Part shown: in pieces, positions 46,526-57,890 of the stretch
Layout: each line of letters starts with the position of its first letter
How positions within the stretch are numbered: position 1 is the first letter of the stretch
The notes under the pieces: model-generated
What the model saw: the letters and a program-made list of their open reading frames with translations, nothing else
Databases searched by the model: none
Told to the model about the DNA's origin: nothing
Program-made: the position numbers and the translations under genes
Assembly (NCBI RefSeq): GCF_021869535.1
Contig: NW_026262679.1
Coordinates: 84,565,143 to 84,629,142, forward strand
DNA: 64,000 bases
Direction: 5' to 3'
Source of the DNA: Mytilus californianus
Lineage: Eukaryota; Mollusca; Bivalvia; Mytilida; Mytilidae

Positions 46526-48208
46526 TCAAATATTTAGCAAAAAGGTTAACTTCAATTGATTAATTTATAAAGTAATTGAAGTTTGTTTGAAGTCCACTTA
46601 AAATATTACGTGCATATTCAGGATGCTGATTTTTTACGTGCAAGGTGACAAGGGAATATCATGAATATAAAGATATATCATCTTACTAAAACACATTATT
46701 CCAACAGGCCTGTCGATGTTCTTATTCCTAAATGTGGCTTGTCTGGAGGAGAATCAGCAAATACCAGTTTAAGATAATATGGCTGACCCATTAGTGAATA
46801 AAACCTACATTACATACTTGGAAAAAGGTGTGAACCTGCTATTGATAGGTAACAGTCCTTACAAAAACTTGTACACCACAAAGGAACATTAAAATTCATC
46901 ACTGAAAAGCTGCTGACTAAATATGAAATCAATCTATTCACCAGTACTTGAGAAACACGTGTTGAATTTTTTTTTTTATCATTGGAAATATTGAAAAATT
47001 CAAAGTATCGACAAACAGAAAGTGTCTCACAAATTTGAAAAATACTCACACCTTACAAAAAACTTGTAACAGTCCTAGATACTGATCTTTCAGCAACCTG
47101 GCCCGTTTTCTTCACTCTTCTTCTGACTGTAAAAAAAAAATGAGTCACTGCATAGATTGGTTTTTTTTTATAACTGTCAAAAGGATCCTTTAGTACATAG
47201 TCAGGAGTAATACTTATACAAGTGTTTTTCATTTACTTGTACAGGTAAATTAATTTGGATGTAAAGTTATTTCCCGTAGGCATTCAGGTTTTTTTTTAAC
47301 TTAATCATGTTAAAATATATACATGATATAAGTAAAAAAGTCATATGTAAAATTTCTTCTTTTCTTGAACTTCTCTTTGCTAAGTGTTTAATTGTCTGTC
47401 CTTAATAGTCGTCTTTACTATTCACAAAAAGTATAATTTCATAGACAATGAAATCCTCATTTGTCTGTAACATTGTATATTCAAATATTTCTCATTAACA
47501 AGCCTCCAGGGAGTTATTTTTGAGGGCATTCCACATTTACTTTTAACATCTTTGCAAAGTAGATTTCTTTTTTTTGGTTCTTGAGATAAAAGGTTGAACT
47601 CTGATTAGAAAAATATTAACAAACATGACAAAGCAGAAAAAAATTTAGGCAAGTTTTGACCTACCAAATTTAAGAGGTTGTAAGAAAAATTATTTGCATA
47701 AGTTAATTTTGAAAGAGATCTAGGGGAGATAATTCAAACTTTGAAAAGAAAATTAAAATCTTACATCTTAAAGTAAAGATACATGACTTGTATAAGTAAT
47801 ACCCCTGACTAAAATAATTACCTGGCAAACTAATAAACATGTAAAATAAAAAAAATGCTCTCAAAAACGGTAATACGTGTAAAAATATTTGTGTAGGTAT
47901 AATTGCTGAAGAATTGAAACCTCCCTATTTATACCATTTATTGCATGACAGAGTCCATGTTTTGTTATGAGAAACCTTAGAAATCACTTAAATAAAAAAA
48001 CAAAATAAGATGTACACAATGGCATTATAATCAAGATTCAGTGAAAGTTTGAAATCCATTTCCTATTTAAAATGAGATGGTAGGGAACAGCAAACCAACA
48101 GTTTTTTATTAATTGAGCAATCATGCCATTCAGTCCATTCTCCACTCTGTCACGCTTCAATGCAATAGGTCAAAATTAGTTAGTTATGCTGAGTTATGTC
48201 AATTTATA
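46526..48208. other. Spacer between PARP pseudo-exon and uncharacterised gene
   Basis: I searched it for a copy of PARP exon 6 (HGT and GVY motifs) and saw none. It may include the 3' UTR of the uncharacterised gene. Only low-complexity A/T runs are evident. Confidence 0.35.
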
Positions 48209-48263
48209 TTAATTTTCTGTATAATTACATGCATACTTCCCATACCTGTCACATATATCTTTC

Positions 48264-48304
<41 letters not shown>

Positions 48305-48440
48305 GCCATCAGGTGAGCTTTTCTCTGAATTTTCCACAGCTTCTTCCATCCAATCATCAAACCATGAGTCATAGTTTTCAATTGATGGGTCCATTGAATC
48401 AATCTTCTTTGTTATTATATCTAACCAGCTCAAGTCGCCA
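48209..48440 (-). CDS. Uncharacterised gene, terminal exon with 13-His run
   Basis: The acceptor is TTATTTTTTGGTCAG. The first base completes Val, followed by GDLSWLDIITKKIDSMDPS, an acidic helix (WFDDWMEEAVENSE), SSPDG, 13 consecutive His, then a 16-residue tail and TAA. The His run is encoded by a pure CAT repeat, so its length is likely to vary between individuals. An internal GACAG|GTATGG could act as a donor, making a further exon possible. Phase agreement with the preceding exon supports the join. Confidence 0.6.
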
Positions 48441-51400
48441 CTGACCAAAAAATAAGAAGACAGCTAGAGTTAATAAACTTTTCATAAACTTATTAGTGAC
48501 AACAAAAATAATAAGAAATTATAATAGCTTTACTTTTTACATGAAATATATAAGCTATATATATATATATATATTGCTAGTTGAAGGTAAAGAAAACTGT
48601 GATATAAAGACAACATGAAATTTATCTCAGATATGCAACTTGTATGTTAACATGTTTTTTGCATAATCAAAAAACTTTTGTGTGCATGCTCAGATTCTGC
48701 AAACCTTAAGGGGACAATAGTTTTGCATTCTGTTCTCAGTCTATGCATTAGTCTGTCTCCCGTTTTTTCGACCTGATTTTTTTATTAAAGAGGATATCTG
48801 ATAGGCACTCAATATAAAGAAAGGGGGAACTTGTAGCTGTGTACTCTGAACCATGTGCCAAATATCAAAAGCCTCTGTCAATAGATTAAAAAAGTTCTGT
48901 TTCAGACAAAAAAATGACTTCAAAGGTCAAGGTCACATGAAGTTGATGGTGGTACAATGTATGCAACACATCATGTTATGGTTATACACCTTCATGATAA
49001 ATATCAAAGGTAAAAATTTATGACCCAGACAAGGTTGTTTGCAAAAGAAGAAGAACACTTCAAAAACAGTATATTTCTCTCTTTGTTGAAGGGTAGAAAT
49101 AATATAATAACATTTCTTCTCATACCTCTAGTCAATGAAAGTTGAATACATTTGACTTTCAGTTTTTCTTTTTTAATTGAAAAATTCTGTTGACACAAAA
49201 AAAAAACTTTTTACCTACATATAGTCATGATAGCTACCTATTTTTTTTCTTTCGAGTATAGTCTGGAGAAGGAAAACAAATACTGTGGATTCATTATTAT
49301 TCGTTGGATACCAGTTTTCGTGGGTTTCGTGGGTTCAGGTGAACCACGAATTCAAATGTTCAACGAATTACAAATGTTAATTTGGCTTTGTATGCAGAGA
49401 TTGGCAAAACCACGAAATCAAATATCCACGAAAATGGAAGTGTTCCTCAATCCACGAAAATTGATACCCACGAAAATAAATGAATCCTCAGTACTTAATT
49501 TGGCTAATTGGTATTTCAACATTGTGCTGTATAGCGAGCTAGTTTTTCCATTTCTATTTTTTTAGTCTAGGCCATTCAGAGCTTATAGCATCGGATATCA
49601 TGAACATATGAACATAGTGTGGATTCTAATTCAATGGTTTACTGTGTTTATTGCTTGGTGTGATTAACGCTGTCTTCATGACCTTACTCCATTCAATGTA
49701 TATTTTTCCCCGTCATACATATATATTTACTCACTGTAATACAATGAAAATACTTACACATCTGTAATTTTAGGGGTTGAAACATCATCAGAGTTGTCAG
49801 GTTGCATATTCTCTGGCATATACAGCAATCTTGAATTTTGAACAATGTTTTCATATTTATCTATTCCAAGTTGTGGAATAAGGTCACAAGTCCCTTTAAA
49901 ATCCCTCAAAACTTTCTGATGAGGTGTAGAACAAAATAAGTTATGGTGAATTAAAAGCCACAAATCTAACACTGCATCAAATCGAAGATTATTTCCATCA
50001 AAAAGATTTAAAGCTTTATTTGTTCTCAACAAGTAGTCATATTGAGCATCATACAGTGCCACACAGTAAGTTTCCTTTGTAATTTGGCATACTGGAACTG
50101 CAGAAATGTTATTTTTGGTTTGAATTTTGTTTTTTATTCGTCTGTGTTTACAGAGCGAGACTGAAATAGCCTGCATCAAGACCTGATCAAATTTTGTGGC
50201 TTCATCTGGAAGAGCATCTGGAAGGTCTTTATTAGCAAATTCATCTCCATCTATATCATCGTCTTCATACCCATTCTCAAAGAAATATTTAGGTGTAGTT
50301 ATTATTGCAGAGGTTTCCATAACATCCATGACATCATTGAATAAATCTTTGTCAGATGGAAAAAGAACTATATCAGCATTCCCATAAAATAGATCTGGGC
50401 TTCCTACAATGATTAAAAGAACTGTCTGATTCAAGAACTGAAAAGTATTATTTAAAAAAAAAGAAAAAGAAAAGAACAGCATTCCAATATCCCCTACAGT
50501 CCCACATACATGTATTTTATCCCTCCAAGGGCAATAACTCCAAAACAGTTTTGGTGATTTTCTATTTGGCTCTATTGCCATGTACATTTTTGTTATTTTC
50601 AGTTTATTTCTACCTTATCTAGATCTTGACCTGATAATTCTTTTTACTCTTTGTCAGTTTATTTACTAGTTGCTCTAAATGCTATAGTTTTTGAGATGCT
50701 GAATCCAAAATCTCCATTTTACAAATGTATGTTCCAATTCTACCCATGGAGCAGAGTTAATTATAATTATTAAACGTGTTGATTGTATTGTTTAATGAAA
50801 TGGTGTGGTTAAGGTTCATCATAACTTTTCTGCTAATATGGCTGAATTTACACTACAAATTTCACTCTGAGTACAGACAAACCTGTACGTGTGCACCTGG
50901 AAAAGTTTTAAGGCATAGCAGGAACTAGATAAATAAATTTTAAATGCAATTTATGTTTCAGAAAATTATAAACTTTTCTGGATTTTGCTATTCATTTTTT
51001 TTCATTCATGCAGAAGGTGCCAAAATAATCTAAGTTGGGAAAGAGGTTTGAGAAGCTCCCCTCATATAATAAATGTTGTCAGTAGCATTGATTTAAATGG
51101 ACAATACATGGACAATAGACATCTTCAAACAATAGGTGATTTAAACTATGTAATTGAGTGGACCGTATCAAATGAAACTCAGGTGTTTGTTTATTTCGCT
51201 GAAACATAGACTTCATATGACTTTTATATATCTATTAAAACTTTCCTAGATGCATCAGTTTGTCTGTACTCATAGTAAATTTTGTGGTTTAAACACGGCC
51301 ATATTTTTCAATTCCTTTTGATGAACCTTAAATGGCATCCCATGTAACTGAAAGATTTTTTTTTAAATCTTTGATAGAAATGATTGTTTTGAAGTGGGTA

Positions 51401-54400
51401 CTTCACAATCGTTTTAGCGACGCACGTGTTTGAAGCATAGTTTTACGTCCCCTCTTTTTCTTTTAACGATGGTCCGCATAAGAAAACTGTTGTTATGACG
51501 ATAAATCCTTTAACTTTGATAGAAATAATTGTTTTGAAGTGGGTACATTACAATCGTTTTAGCGACGCACGTGTTTGAAGCATAATTTTACATCTCAACT
51601 TTTTCCTTTAACGATGGTCTGGAAAAGAAAACTGTTGTTATGACGAAAAATGTTAAAAAGTAAGAAAAATCTCTGACTTTAAACTTTATCCTTTAACTTT
51701 GATAGAAATATAATAATTGTTTTGAAGAAGGTACTTTGCAATCGTTTTAGCAAAGCAAGTGTTTAAAGCATAGTTTTACATCTCAACTTTTTCTTTTAAC
51801 GATGGTCCGGAAAAGAAAACTGTTGTTATGAAGAAAATTATTAAAAATTACGAAAAATCTCTGACTTTAGTGTTCATCCTTCAACTAGACGGGAAGTATC
51901 CTATAAACTTATTTAAATGAATCCCCGGCAGAAGCAAAAAATTATGATTTCATGATATATATTGCAATTTACTGTATATATTTTAAAACGTAAATGTTTG
52001 TTATTATTGAGTGTGAATTTATTACAATGTAGATTAAAAAAAATATATTTAGAATTATAATAGACAACAATGTGGCAAACTTTTTTTTTTTTGTTAAAAA
52101 GAAGCAAAATTTTAAAAGAAAAATATATTTATGTTAGTTGGCGAAAAAAAATTAAAAGTGGCAAAAAATATGTTGTTTTGGCAAAAGAGATGGTGAAAAA
52201 GAAAACTGACCCAGGGGAAACCCTGCAATGGGGGCAATGATTTTTGATGGACAAGAAAATAAAACACAAATTTAGATACCCTAAAGATCATGCAACCTAA
52301 ATTTGGCTAATTGTTCCTGTTGTTTTTTGAAAGTTTACAAAGATGACAAAATTGTGAAAAATTGTCCTTAAAGGGCAATAACAACTATAAGAGATCAATG
52401 GACATTTTTTGTCATGTTGACGTATTTGTAAATCTCACCTTGCTGAACATTTTTGATGTTTACATTTTATCTTTATCTATAATAATATATTCAATTTAAT
52501 GTCCAAACACTTACTAATTTCTTTAAAATTAACAATTCGGGGCCAATAACCCCAAATTGTGTTTTCTGATTTGTCTAAAAATTTTAAGGCAGGTAGAAGT
52601 TTACCTAATGATCATATTTATTCATTAATTTAGCTCTAAATGCTTACGTTTCTTGAGACAGTGAGCTAGTAAGCAACAGCTTAACTCAAACTGATTTTTT
52701 GCTACAAGATGTTTACATGTACATGTGTAAGAATAATTATTTTTTTTTTAGGGTTAGGCTATGGCTCATATCTATATTTTGTAAAAAAAAAAAAACAATG
52801 GATAAAATGGTTTTTTTTGTCAAATATGTCAATTTCAACGTGTCTATGACATCACAGTGACACCACAACCTTCTTGCTCTAAAATGACCAGAATTTTAAA
52901 GCCTGTTAATTATTCTATAAATTTGAATGACTTGTGTAATTTTACTTTTTTAACATTTCAGAAGACAAATATTGCCTCTTATCATACCTCCTACTTTTAG
53001 TCTGTTTATAAATGAAGAGAAAGCTTAGGATATGGGGTATCCATCCATGACACAAAATCATAACATGCACAGAAAAAATTGGAAAAAGCAAAGGAACAGT
53101 GCTTTTATTGCTATTCTTCATCTAAAAGTCACTATAAGGCCTTCAATGTGAAGCAAAAACTTTGTCATTTAAATTTTAATCTGTGTTGACATATATTCAT
53201 TCTTACCAACTAAAGTTGTACCATACAACATGGGTGTTCCACATTCACAAGGACACTCAGCACTTTTTCCTTTTGAATGTGTATCCAAAATATAATTTGT
53301 TGGATGTGGTAGCAACTGTGATAACAAATGCTGAGTCAAAACACATGACACTTTGGTGTCATTTAATGATATCTCCTTCTGCAAGTATCTCGATAAACAA
53401 TCCTCGTGTCTTTCTAAAAGAAAAAAAGAAAAACATCAACAAAATGCAGATTATAACACTAAAGAACCCAAGTAAGCAAGCACACAGCTCTGGCACAATG
53501 AGTCCTTAATTGATATACATGTACATGTACAATGTATGTATGTATTTGTGCAAGTCTTACTCACTAAAACAGTTCCCCATTTAGTTTTGTCTGGTAATTG
53601 AAAAATTCAAGTATTATAATATGCTATCAGGTCCATTTGCACACATAACACTTTCATCCACTTCATTTGCACCCCACACGTTCGCACCATATTTTTATAT
53701 TAATTTTGATTACTCAAGGATTTATGTACATGTATAAATCCTTGGATTACTGTTCAATGGTAGTTAAATGATATTACTATGATTGCTGAAAAAAATTGCT
53801 TTGGTGGTAAAAACTTTGTAAAGAAAACCAGTTACCTTGATTAGTACAAATCCTTGATTAGTAGGAGTAAAAACAATTAAAATCTTAATAGACTGTCAGT
53901 TTGGTATCTTCTGCTTTTCTTTTAGCAGTGGAACCGTGACAATATTCATTTCCTCAAAATAATTCACCTGACACTAAAGGAAACCTATTTATAATATGTA
54001 TAAGGCTGTCACTTTATTTTAATAAAACAATAAAAAAAAATAATTATCTTTCCTATTTTGCAGCAATCCACTAACAACATCAACAAACACAATAAAGGTT
54101 CATTAATACACGTTTTCAAAAATGGCTGTGTTTATACCATGAAATTTTCTCTGAGTACAAACAAAACTGTGTAATTTTAAAAGTTTTTAAGTCTGGCAGC
54201 ACCTAGATATATACCAGTTGTTTTCATTTTGTGTTTTAAAAGGATAAAAACTTTTGTGGATTTTGCTAAATATTTTCTTTCATTGACACAGGTGGTGCAA
54301 AATAAACATAGTCTGGTGAAATCTGATTGATTGATCAGTTTCACTTTCAGTACTTCTAGTGTGGGGCCCCTGTTTTGTTGCATTCAGTTTTTATTAGTGG

Positions 54401-57400
54401 CGGAAGCCCGAGTACACAGAGAGAGAACGACAATCTTTGGTAGGATAACTGATAATCCTGGTCAATTAAGATTGGAGTCGAACACACCTGCCACGTGCCT
54501 GATTCAAATTCACAACCTCAGTGTTGACAGGCTAGTGATATAGTCATTGGACTACTTAGACCCCTTGGCCACCGGTGCCTCGTCAAAATCAATAATATGG
54601 ATGTTACATTTATTTATCTTGATGCTATCAGGCTTTAAAACTTTTCAAATTGTACAGTTATGTCTGTACACAGAGAAAAGTTTATGGTGTTAATACAGAA
54701 ATTTTTATTTAAGAGTGTTGTGTGAACGTGAAAAGGGGCAAACATGTAATGGAGCAAAAGTGATTGTGGACAATGGACCTGGATTCCTGTAATACAAAAT
54801 GTATGGTGGTCCACCATTGGTGGAGGTAATTCAATAGCGTTATCTTTCTTTTGCATACGTACACCACATTGTTTAGTCCAAATAATTATGACATCTTGAA
54901 CAGTCAAGGGTCAAACTTAAATAAGTTATAAAAGAAAAATAACATACATTTGTTATTGAGGGCTAAAAAATCAAAAATATGTGATAACATATGTATGTTA
55001 CATGTTTCAAAGGGGCATTATACATCCTTTATTTTGTTAAATTGTGTACTAGTTCTATTGATATTATAATTGTCTTTATGTATATTAAACTTTAGAAAGA
55101 TATAACAGCCCATAGTTTGCAAATCATGCATAACACAACACACCCATGTCATTACAGAAAAAAATATGCCTGTAATAACTAAAGGGTGTTATTACAGCTT
55201 CTCTACATCTCTTCAAAGCCTTTTCTCCTACATATATCACAATGTATTTTGATTAATTGTAATAAATAATGATAAGAGCATGTAATGAGGTTCTGCGCAA
55301 GCTTCCTAGTCATTCCCAAGTGTCTCATGTAATAAGTTAAATGCCTGTAATTACCAAGCCTTGTTATTACAGCTAAGTTATCACTTAAAAGCCTTGTCTC
55401 ATTGATTTACCATGGTTGATCAAAAATGTATCAATTGAATTGGAAAATTAGTTTTCAAGGTTATGTATTAAGTTACTGCGCAAGTTTCAAGAATTCCCAA
55501 GTGCCCACTGAAAATAAAAATTTTTATGGTACATTTAACTGATAACAAACATATGTTACTACAGATTAAGAGAAAGTATCGGTAATAACACATGTATGTT
55601 ATTTTTCTCTAATAACTTATTCAAGTTACACCCTTGACTGTTGAAAGGCTATTTTAATTTTTTTTTGCTGTGGCGCCTTCCAGCAACAAAAAATTAAAAT
55701 AGCCTTTCAAGACATCATACATCTGTAACTATTTGGACTACCGGTACATATTGTGAATCCCATATTGTTATAATAAAACAATGTTCTATATAAATATGAT
55801 AAAGGTATACACAGACATGCTGCTGGTATGGGTAACTTTGATGGAATTTCAAATATATATATCAGTAGGGTGCAATTTCACAGAGGAAATATATCAATGG
55901 GTCTAAATTTATATGTCAATGGGTCATACATGTTCTGATATTTTTATCTCATAATATGAATTTGACATGGATCCCATGTGATATACATCTCATTGAAATA
56001 AGATGTCATGATAGCTGGGGAATATTTAAGAAATAATTCATCATGTTCATGGGGGCTTGAATATATCGTGATTTTACCAAGGGTCGTTCAGGGTAAAATA
56101 TCGGCATAAAGGGACAACCCGTGGTAAAATCACGATATATTCAAGCCCCAATGAATTATTTCGATTCTAATAGGACAAATACAACAATTCTTTTGGATCG
56201 AAGCGCTCTAGGAGAAGGCATTATTTGCCGTTCCCATAAATAAATGCTCTATTAAATTGACGTAAAAGAACGGAGCAAACTGAATAAATTGTATGCTTAA
56301 ACTATTTACAATGACATATTTAGATAGGTTTGGATGAATCTAAATGATAATTGTATTTATATGTCTTATATGTAAACATAACATGGCTTATATAACACAT
56401 TTTAGCATCGTTTGTTTACGTTTCCTTAATTGTTGTGATGATTTTCGGTTTCACAAGCGTGTATTTTCCCGTTAAATGCTTATATTCTTCTGTCATCGTT
56501 CTATGACGTCTGATAGCTCATTCATAAAAAAGCATATGACGCTGGAGTACGATCGGAACAGCCCAAACAATATATTCATATTTTACCACGGGTGTGTACT
56601 CAAAGCGTTTGGAAGAAGGTCATGTTAGAATATATAAATAACACATAGCTGAGAGGGTGATAGAGCAGATTGTTAAACCGAGAAAACATTGTCAACTGAG
56701 GCAAAGCCAAGGTTGACAATGTCTTTTCGGGGGGGTAACAATCTGCTCTATCACCCTCTCAGATATGTGTTATTTAATTTATTATACTAAACGTTCTATT
56801 AAATTTCAAATTCAAAGTAATAAACTATGTTATCTTGTACATAACAATCATCCCTATTTATTAAAGCGCACACTTCAGCAAGTGCCTCAGTGAAGGGTAA
56901 TAGAGTATTTGCCATGGGATAGAGTAAATTGTCTCCCTCGTATTAACCAATCAAAATCTGGCATTTTGACATGAAGTATAATAAATATATATATCAATGG
57001 GTTGTGAACATGGTGAACTTGTGATTTTCTGATGAAATATATGAATGGGTAAGGTTTTTTGCATAAATTAATATATGAATGGGGGGGGGGGGGATTTTTC
57101 ATACCCCAGCCAGGCATCTGTACACAGATTTGTAGGTTGAGACGTACCCCATATGGTTTTCAGCTTGTTTTCAAATTCTCTAGTTACCCCCATAACATGC
57201 TCCATGTATGACGACAGTTTACAAACAAGACTGCAGATTTACCATTTTCACTGAAGAATCTTTCTAGTGCACGAAAAGCTGGTCTATGATTTGGCTGCAC
57301 AATGTCATGAAGATATAACTTGAGAGCCATGTAGCCTTTCAAAAATATTGAGGAAGAGGAAAAAGAAAGCTCTGGACTCCTCCATCCAAAATATACTTTG

Positions 57401-57676
57401 CTATGATCACTAAAAGACTGGCCAGGCAAAGCTGGATTGGCCATTTGCGAGGGTCGCGGCACTCCAGCATTGACTGCTTGCAGCTCGTAACCTTTACTTG
57501 CATAAATATAATGATGAATTCTGTCTTTTAATAGCTCAATCTTGGCAGGAAGAACAATGTCTTCAGTGGAATGATGTAATGGGCGTCTGACAGTCCGAAG
57601 TATATTAAATGTTATGTTTGCACTTTGGTTATTTTTACCATAATACCTCATGAAGAAATACATAGTTATATTTGGT
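48209..57676 (-). CDS. Uncharacterised multi-exon protein, 5' end missing
   Basis: Four minus-strand exons join in phase: 57676-57243, 53413-53207, 50403-49758 and 48440-48209. Together they give about 505 residues ending at a TAA. I do not recognise the family with certainty. The middle reads CPCECG, then GSPDLFYGNADIVLF across the exon 2/3 junction. Next come a long acidic stretch and a region (VPVCQITKETYCVALYDAQYDYLL) with the beta-strand pattern of a compact alpha/beta domain. G-x-PD followed by a second Asp strand faintly suggests a PD-(D/E)xK-type nuclease, but no E-x-K is seen, so this is speculation. The C-terminus is acidic, then a run of 13 His, then a short Cys-containing tail. 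No ATG or upstream exon was found for the first exon, which needs a phase-2 donor. It could be a bivalve-restricted gene or a decaying copy of one. Confidence 0.6.
48266..48304 (-). repeat. CAT trinucleotide microsatellite inside a coding exon
   Basis: Thirteen uninterrupted CAT codons on the minus strand (ATG/GAT repeats on plus) encode the poly-His run. Poly-Met, poly-Asp and poly-Ile open frames at the same place are the other five readings of this repeat. Confidence 0.9.
49281..49494. mobile_element. Palindromic MITE with TA-type ends
   Basis: TACTGTGGATTCATT at the left and AATGAATCCTCAGTA at the right are inverted with one mismatch. Internal TTCGTGGGTTTCGTGGG faces repeated CCACGAAA motifs. 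Flanking TA on both sides fits a Tc1/mariner-type target. The 112-codon open frame here is part of this element. It lies in an intron of the uncharacterised gene. Confidence 0.75.
49758..50403 (-). CDS. Uncharacterised gene, main exon with GSPD motif
   Basis: The acceptor is AATCATTGTAG and the donor is GATGT|GTAAGT. It codes about 215 residues, beginning SPDLFYGNADIVLFPSDKDL. An acidic stretch (YEDDDIDGDEFANKD) follows, then FDQVLMQAISVSLCKHRR and an alpha/beta-like half with LWLLIHHNLFC and a C-terminal Asp/Ser tail. The open frame extends upstream of the acceptor only through intron. If the donor were ignored, it would stop two codons later at TAA; the strong GTAAGT argues for splicing. 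Confidence 0.65.
50404..53206 (-). other. Intron of the uncharacterised gene
   Basis: Holds the 170-185-bp tandem array (51355-51890), a degraded piece of the GGCAATAACTC satellite family (about 52360-52640) and a Phe/Ile-rich low-complexity frame. There are no further exons I can support. Confidence 0.4.
51355..51890. repeat. Tandem repeat, unit about 170-185 bp, three copies
   Basis: Each unit carries CTTTGATAGAAAT, ATTGTTTTGAAGTGGGTAC or GAAGAAGGTAC, CAATCGTTTTAGC, TTTGAAGCATA and CTTTTAACGATGGTCCG, ending GAAAACTGTTGTTATGA. Units 2 and 3 also share GAAAAATCTCTGACTTTA. Confidence 0.85.
53207..53413 (-). CDS. Uncharacterised gene, Cys-rich exon
   Basis: The acceptor is TTTTTTTCTTTTAG and the donor is TTAGTTG|GTAAG. 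It codes RHEDCLSRYLQKEIS, then LPHPTNYILDTHSKGKSAEC and CPCECGTPMLYGTTLV. The CPCECG cluster could bind metal or form disulphides; I cannot tell. Phase in is 1 (two leading bases) and phase out is 1, completing Gly at GSPD. Confidence 0.6.
54350..54582 (-). mobile_element. tRNA-derived SINE, different family
   Basis: On the minus strand the head reads GAGGCACCGGTGGCCAAGGG with an A-box-like TGGCCAAGGGG and a degraded B box (GTGAATTTGAATC). The body ends CTGTGTACTCGGGCTTCCGC. Sequence and body differ from the SINE at 35.0 and 37.2 kb. Confidence 0.6.
54873..55740. mobile_element. 868-bp foldback element with inverted arms and internal tandem units
   Basis: The left arm (54873-54960: TTAGTCCAAATAATTATGAC, CAGTCAAGGGT, AAATAACATACAT) is the complement of the right arm (55590-55740: ATGTATGTTATTTTT, ACCCTTGACTG, ATTTGGACTA). 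The interior has two diverged units of about 180 bp (about 55165-55335 and 55336-55515), both with GTTATTACAGCT, AAAAGCCTT, CTGCGCAAG and TTCCCAAGTG. The right arm carries a nested hairpin (55641-55711). Confidence 0.7.
55641..55711. mobile_element. Nested hairpin insertion in the right arm
   Basis: TTGAAAGGCTATTTTAATTT faces AAATTAAAATAGCCTTTCAA with a GC-rich loop (TGTGGCGCCTTCCAGC). The left arm at 54890-54905 lacks it (CATCTTGAACAGTC), giving the empty site. Confidence 0.8.
56031..56162. mobile_element. Foldback hairpin element of another type
   Basis: GGGGCTTGAATATATCGTGA and TCACGATATATTCAAGCCCC are exact complements. Outer AAATAATTCAT and ATGAATTATTT extend the stem, and GGTAAAATCACG repeats inside. 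A related TTTTACCACGGGTG lies at 56581-56594, 480 bp to the right, and may be the other boundary of the same unit. Confidence 0.75.
56637..56773. mobile_element. Foldback hairpin element, copy 2
   Basis: ATAACACATAGCTGAGAGGG faces CCCTCTCAGATATGTGTTAT, with GATAGAGCAGATTGTTA and ACATTGTCAAC arms and a GAGGCAAAGCCAA loop. Arms are about 62 bp with few mismatches, better preserved than copy 1. TTATACTAAACGTTCTAT and, near 56917, GGGATAGAGTAAATTGTCTC continue the match to copy 1. Confidence 0.8.
57243..57676 (-). CDS. Uncharacterised gene, first visible exon
   Basis: The acceptor is a pyrimidine-rich tract ending CAACAATTCAG, and the donor is GAAAATG|GTAAAT. It reads one spare base then PNITMYFFMRYYGKNNQS and about 125 more residues, including RRPLHHSTEDIVLPAKIELL, with no stop. 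The open frame runs about 60 nt further upstream to a TGA without any ATG, so it is an internal exon. The outgoing phase 1 fits the next exon. No domain is recognised. Confidence 0.55.
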
Positions 57677-57799
57677 CTGAATTGTTGCAGGGGAATATAA
57701 GTAAAGGGGACAGAAACCAATGGTAATATGCTCGGAAGATTGATTATGGAAAGATCTCATTCAAACCCATTGGCGGATCCGCGCCTGAAACCTCTCAGA

Positions 57800-57890
57800 G
57801 TGTTAAGTTTTTTGTAAAGTTTTTGACCAGAGTGTAAAGTTTTTGACCAGAGTGTACAGTTGTTGACCAGAGTGTACAGTTTTTCGACAA
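57800..57890. repeat. Minisatellite, 21-bp unit
   Basis: GTGTAAAGTTTTTGACCAGA repeats about four times with small changes. It lies just 5' of the first visible exon of the uncharacterised gene. Confidence 0.85.

Noticed and set aside
45640..48440. Uncharacterised gene spliced into the duplicate PARP exon (a natural fusion)
   Set aside because: The only internal donor in the His-run exon leaves phase 2, but the PARP-like exon requires phase 1, so the frame would break.
48196..48444. Poly-Asp, poly-Met and poly-Ile open frames over the trinucleotide repeat
   Set aside because: They are alternative readings of one GAT/CAT microsatellite. Only the His frame joins neighbouring exons in phase.
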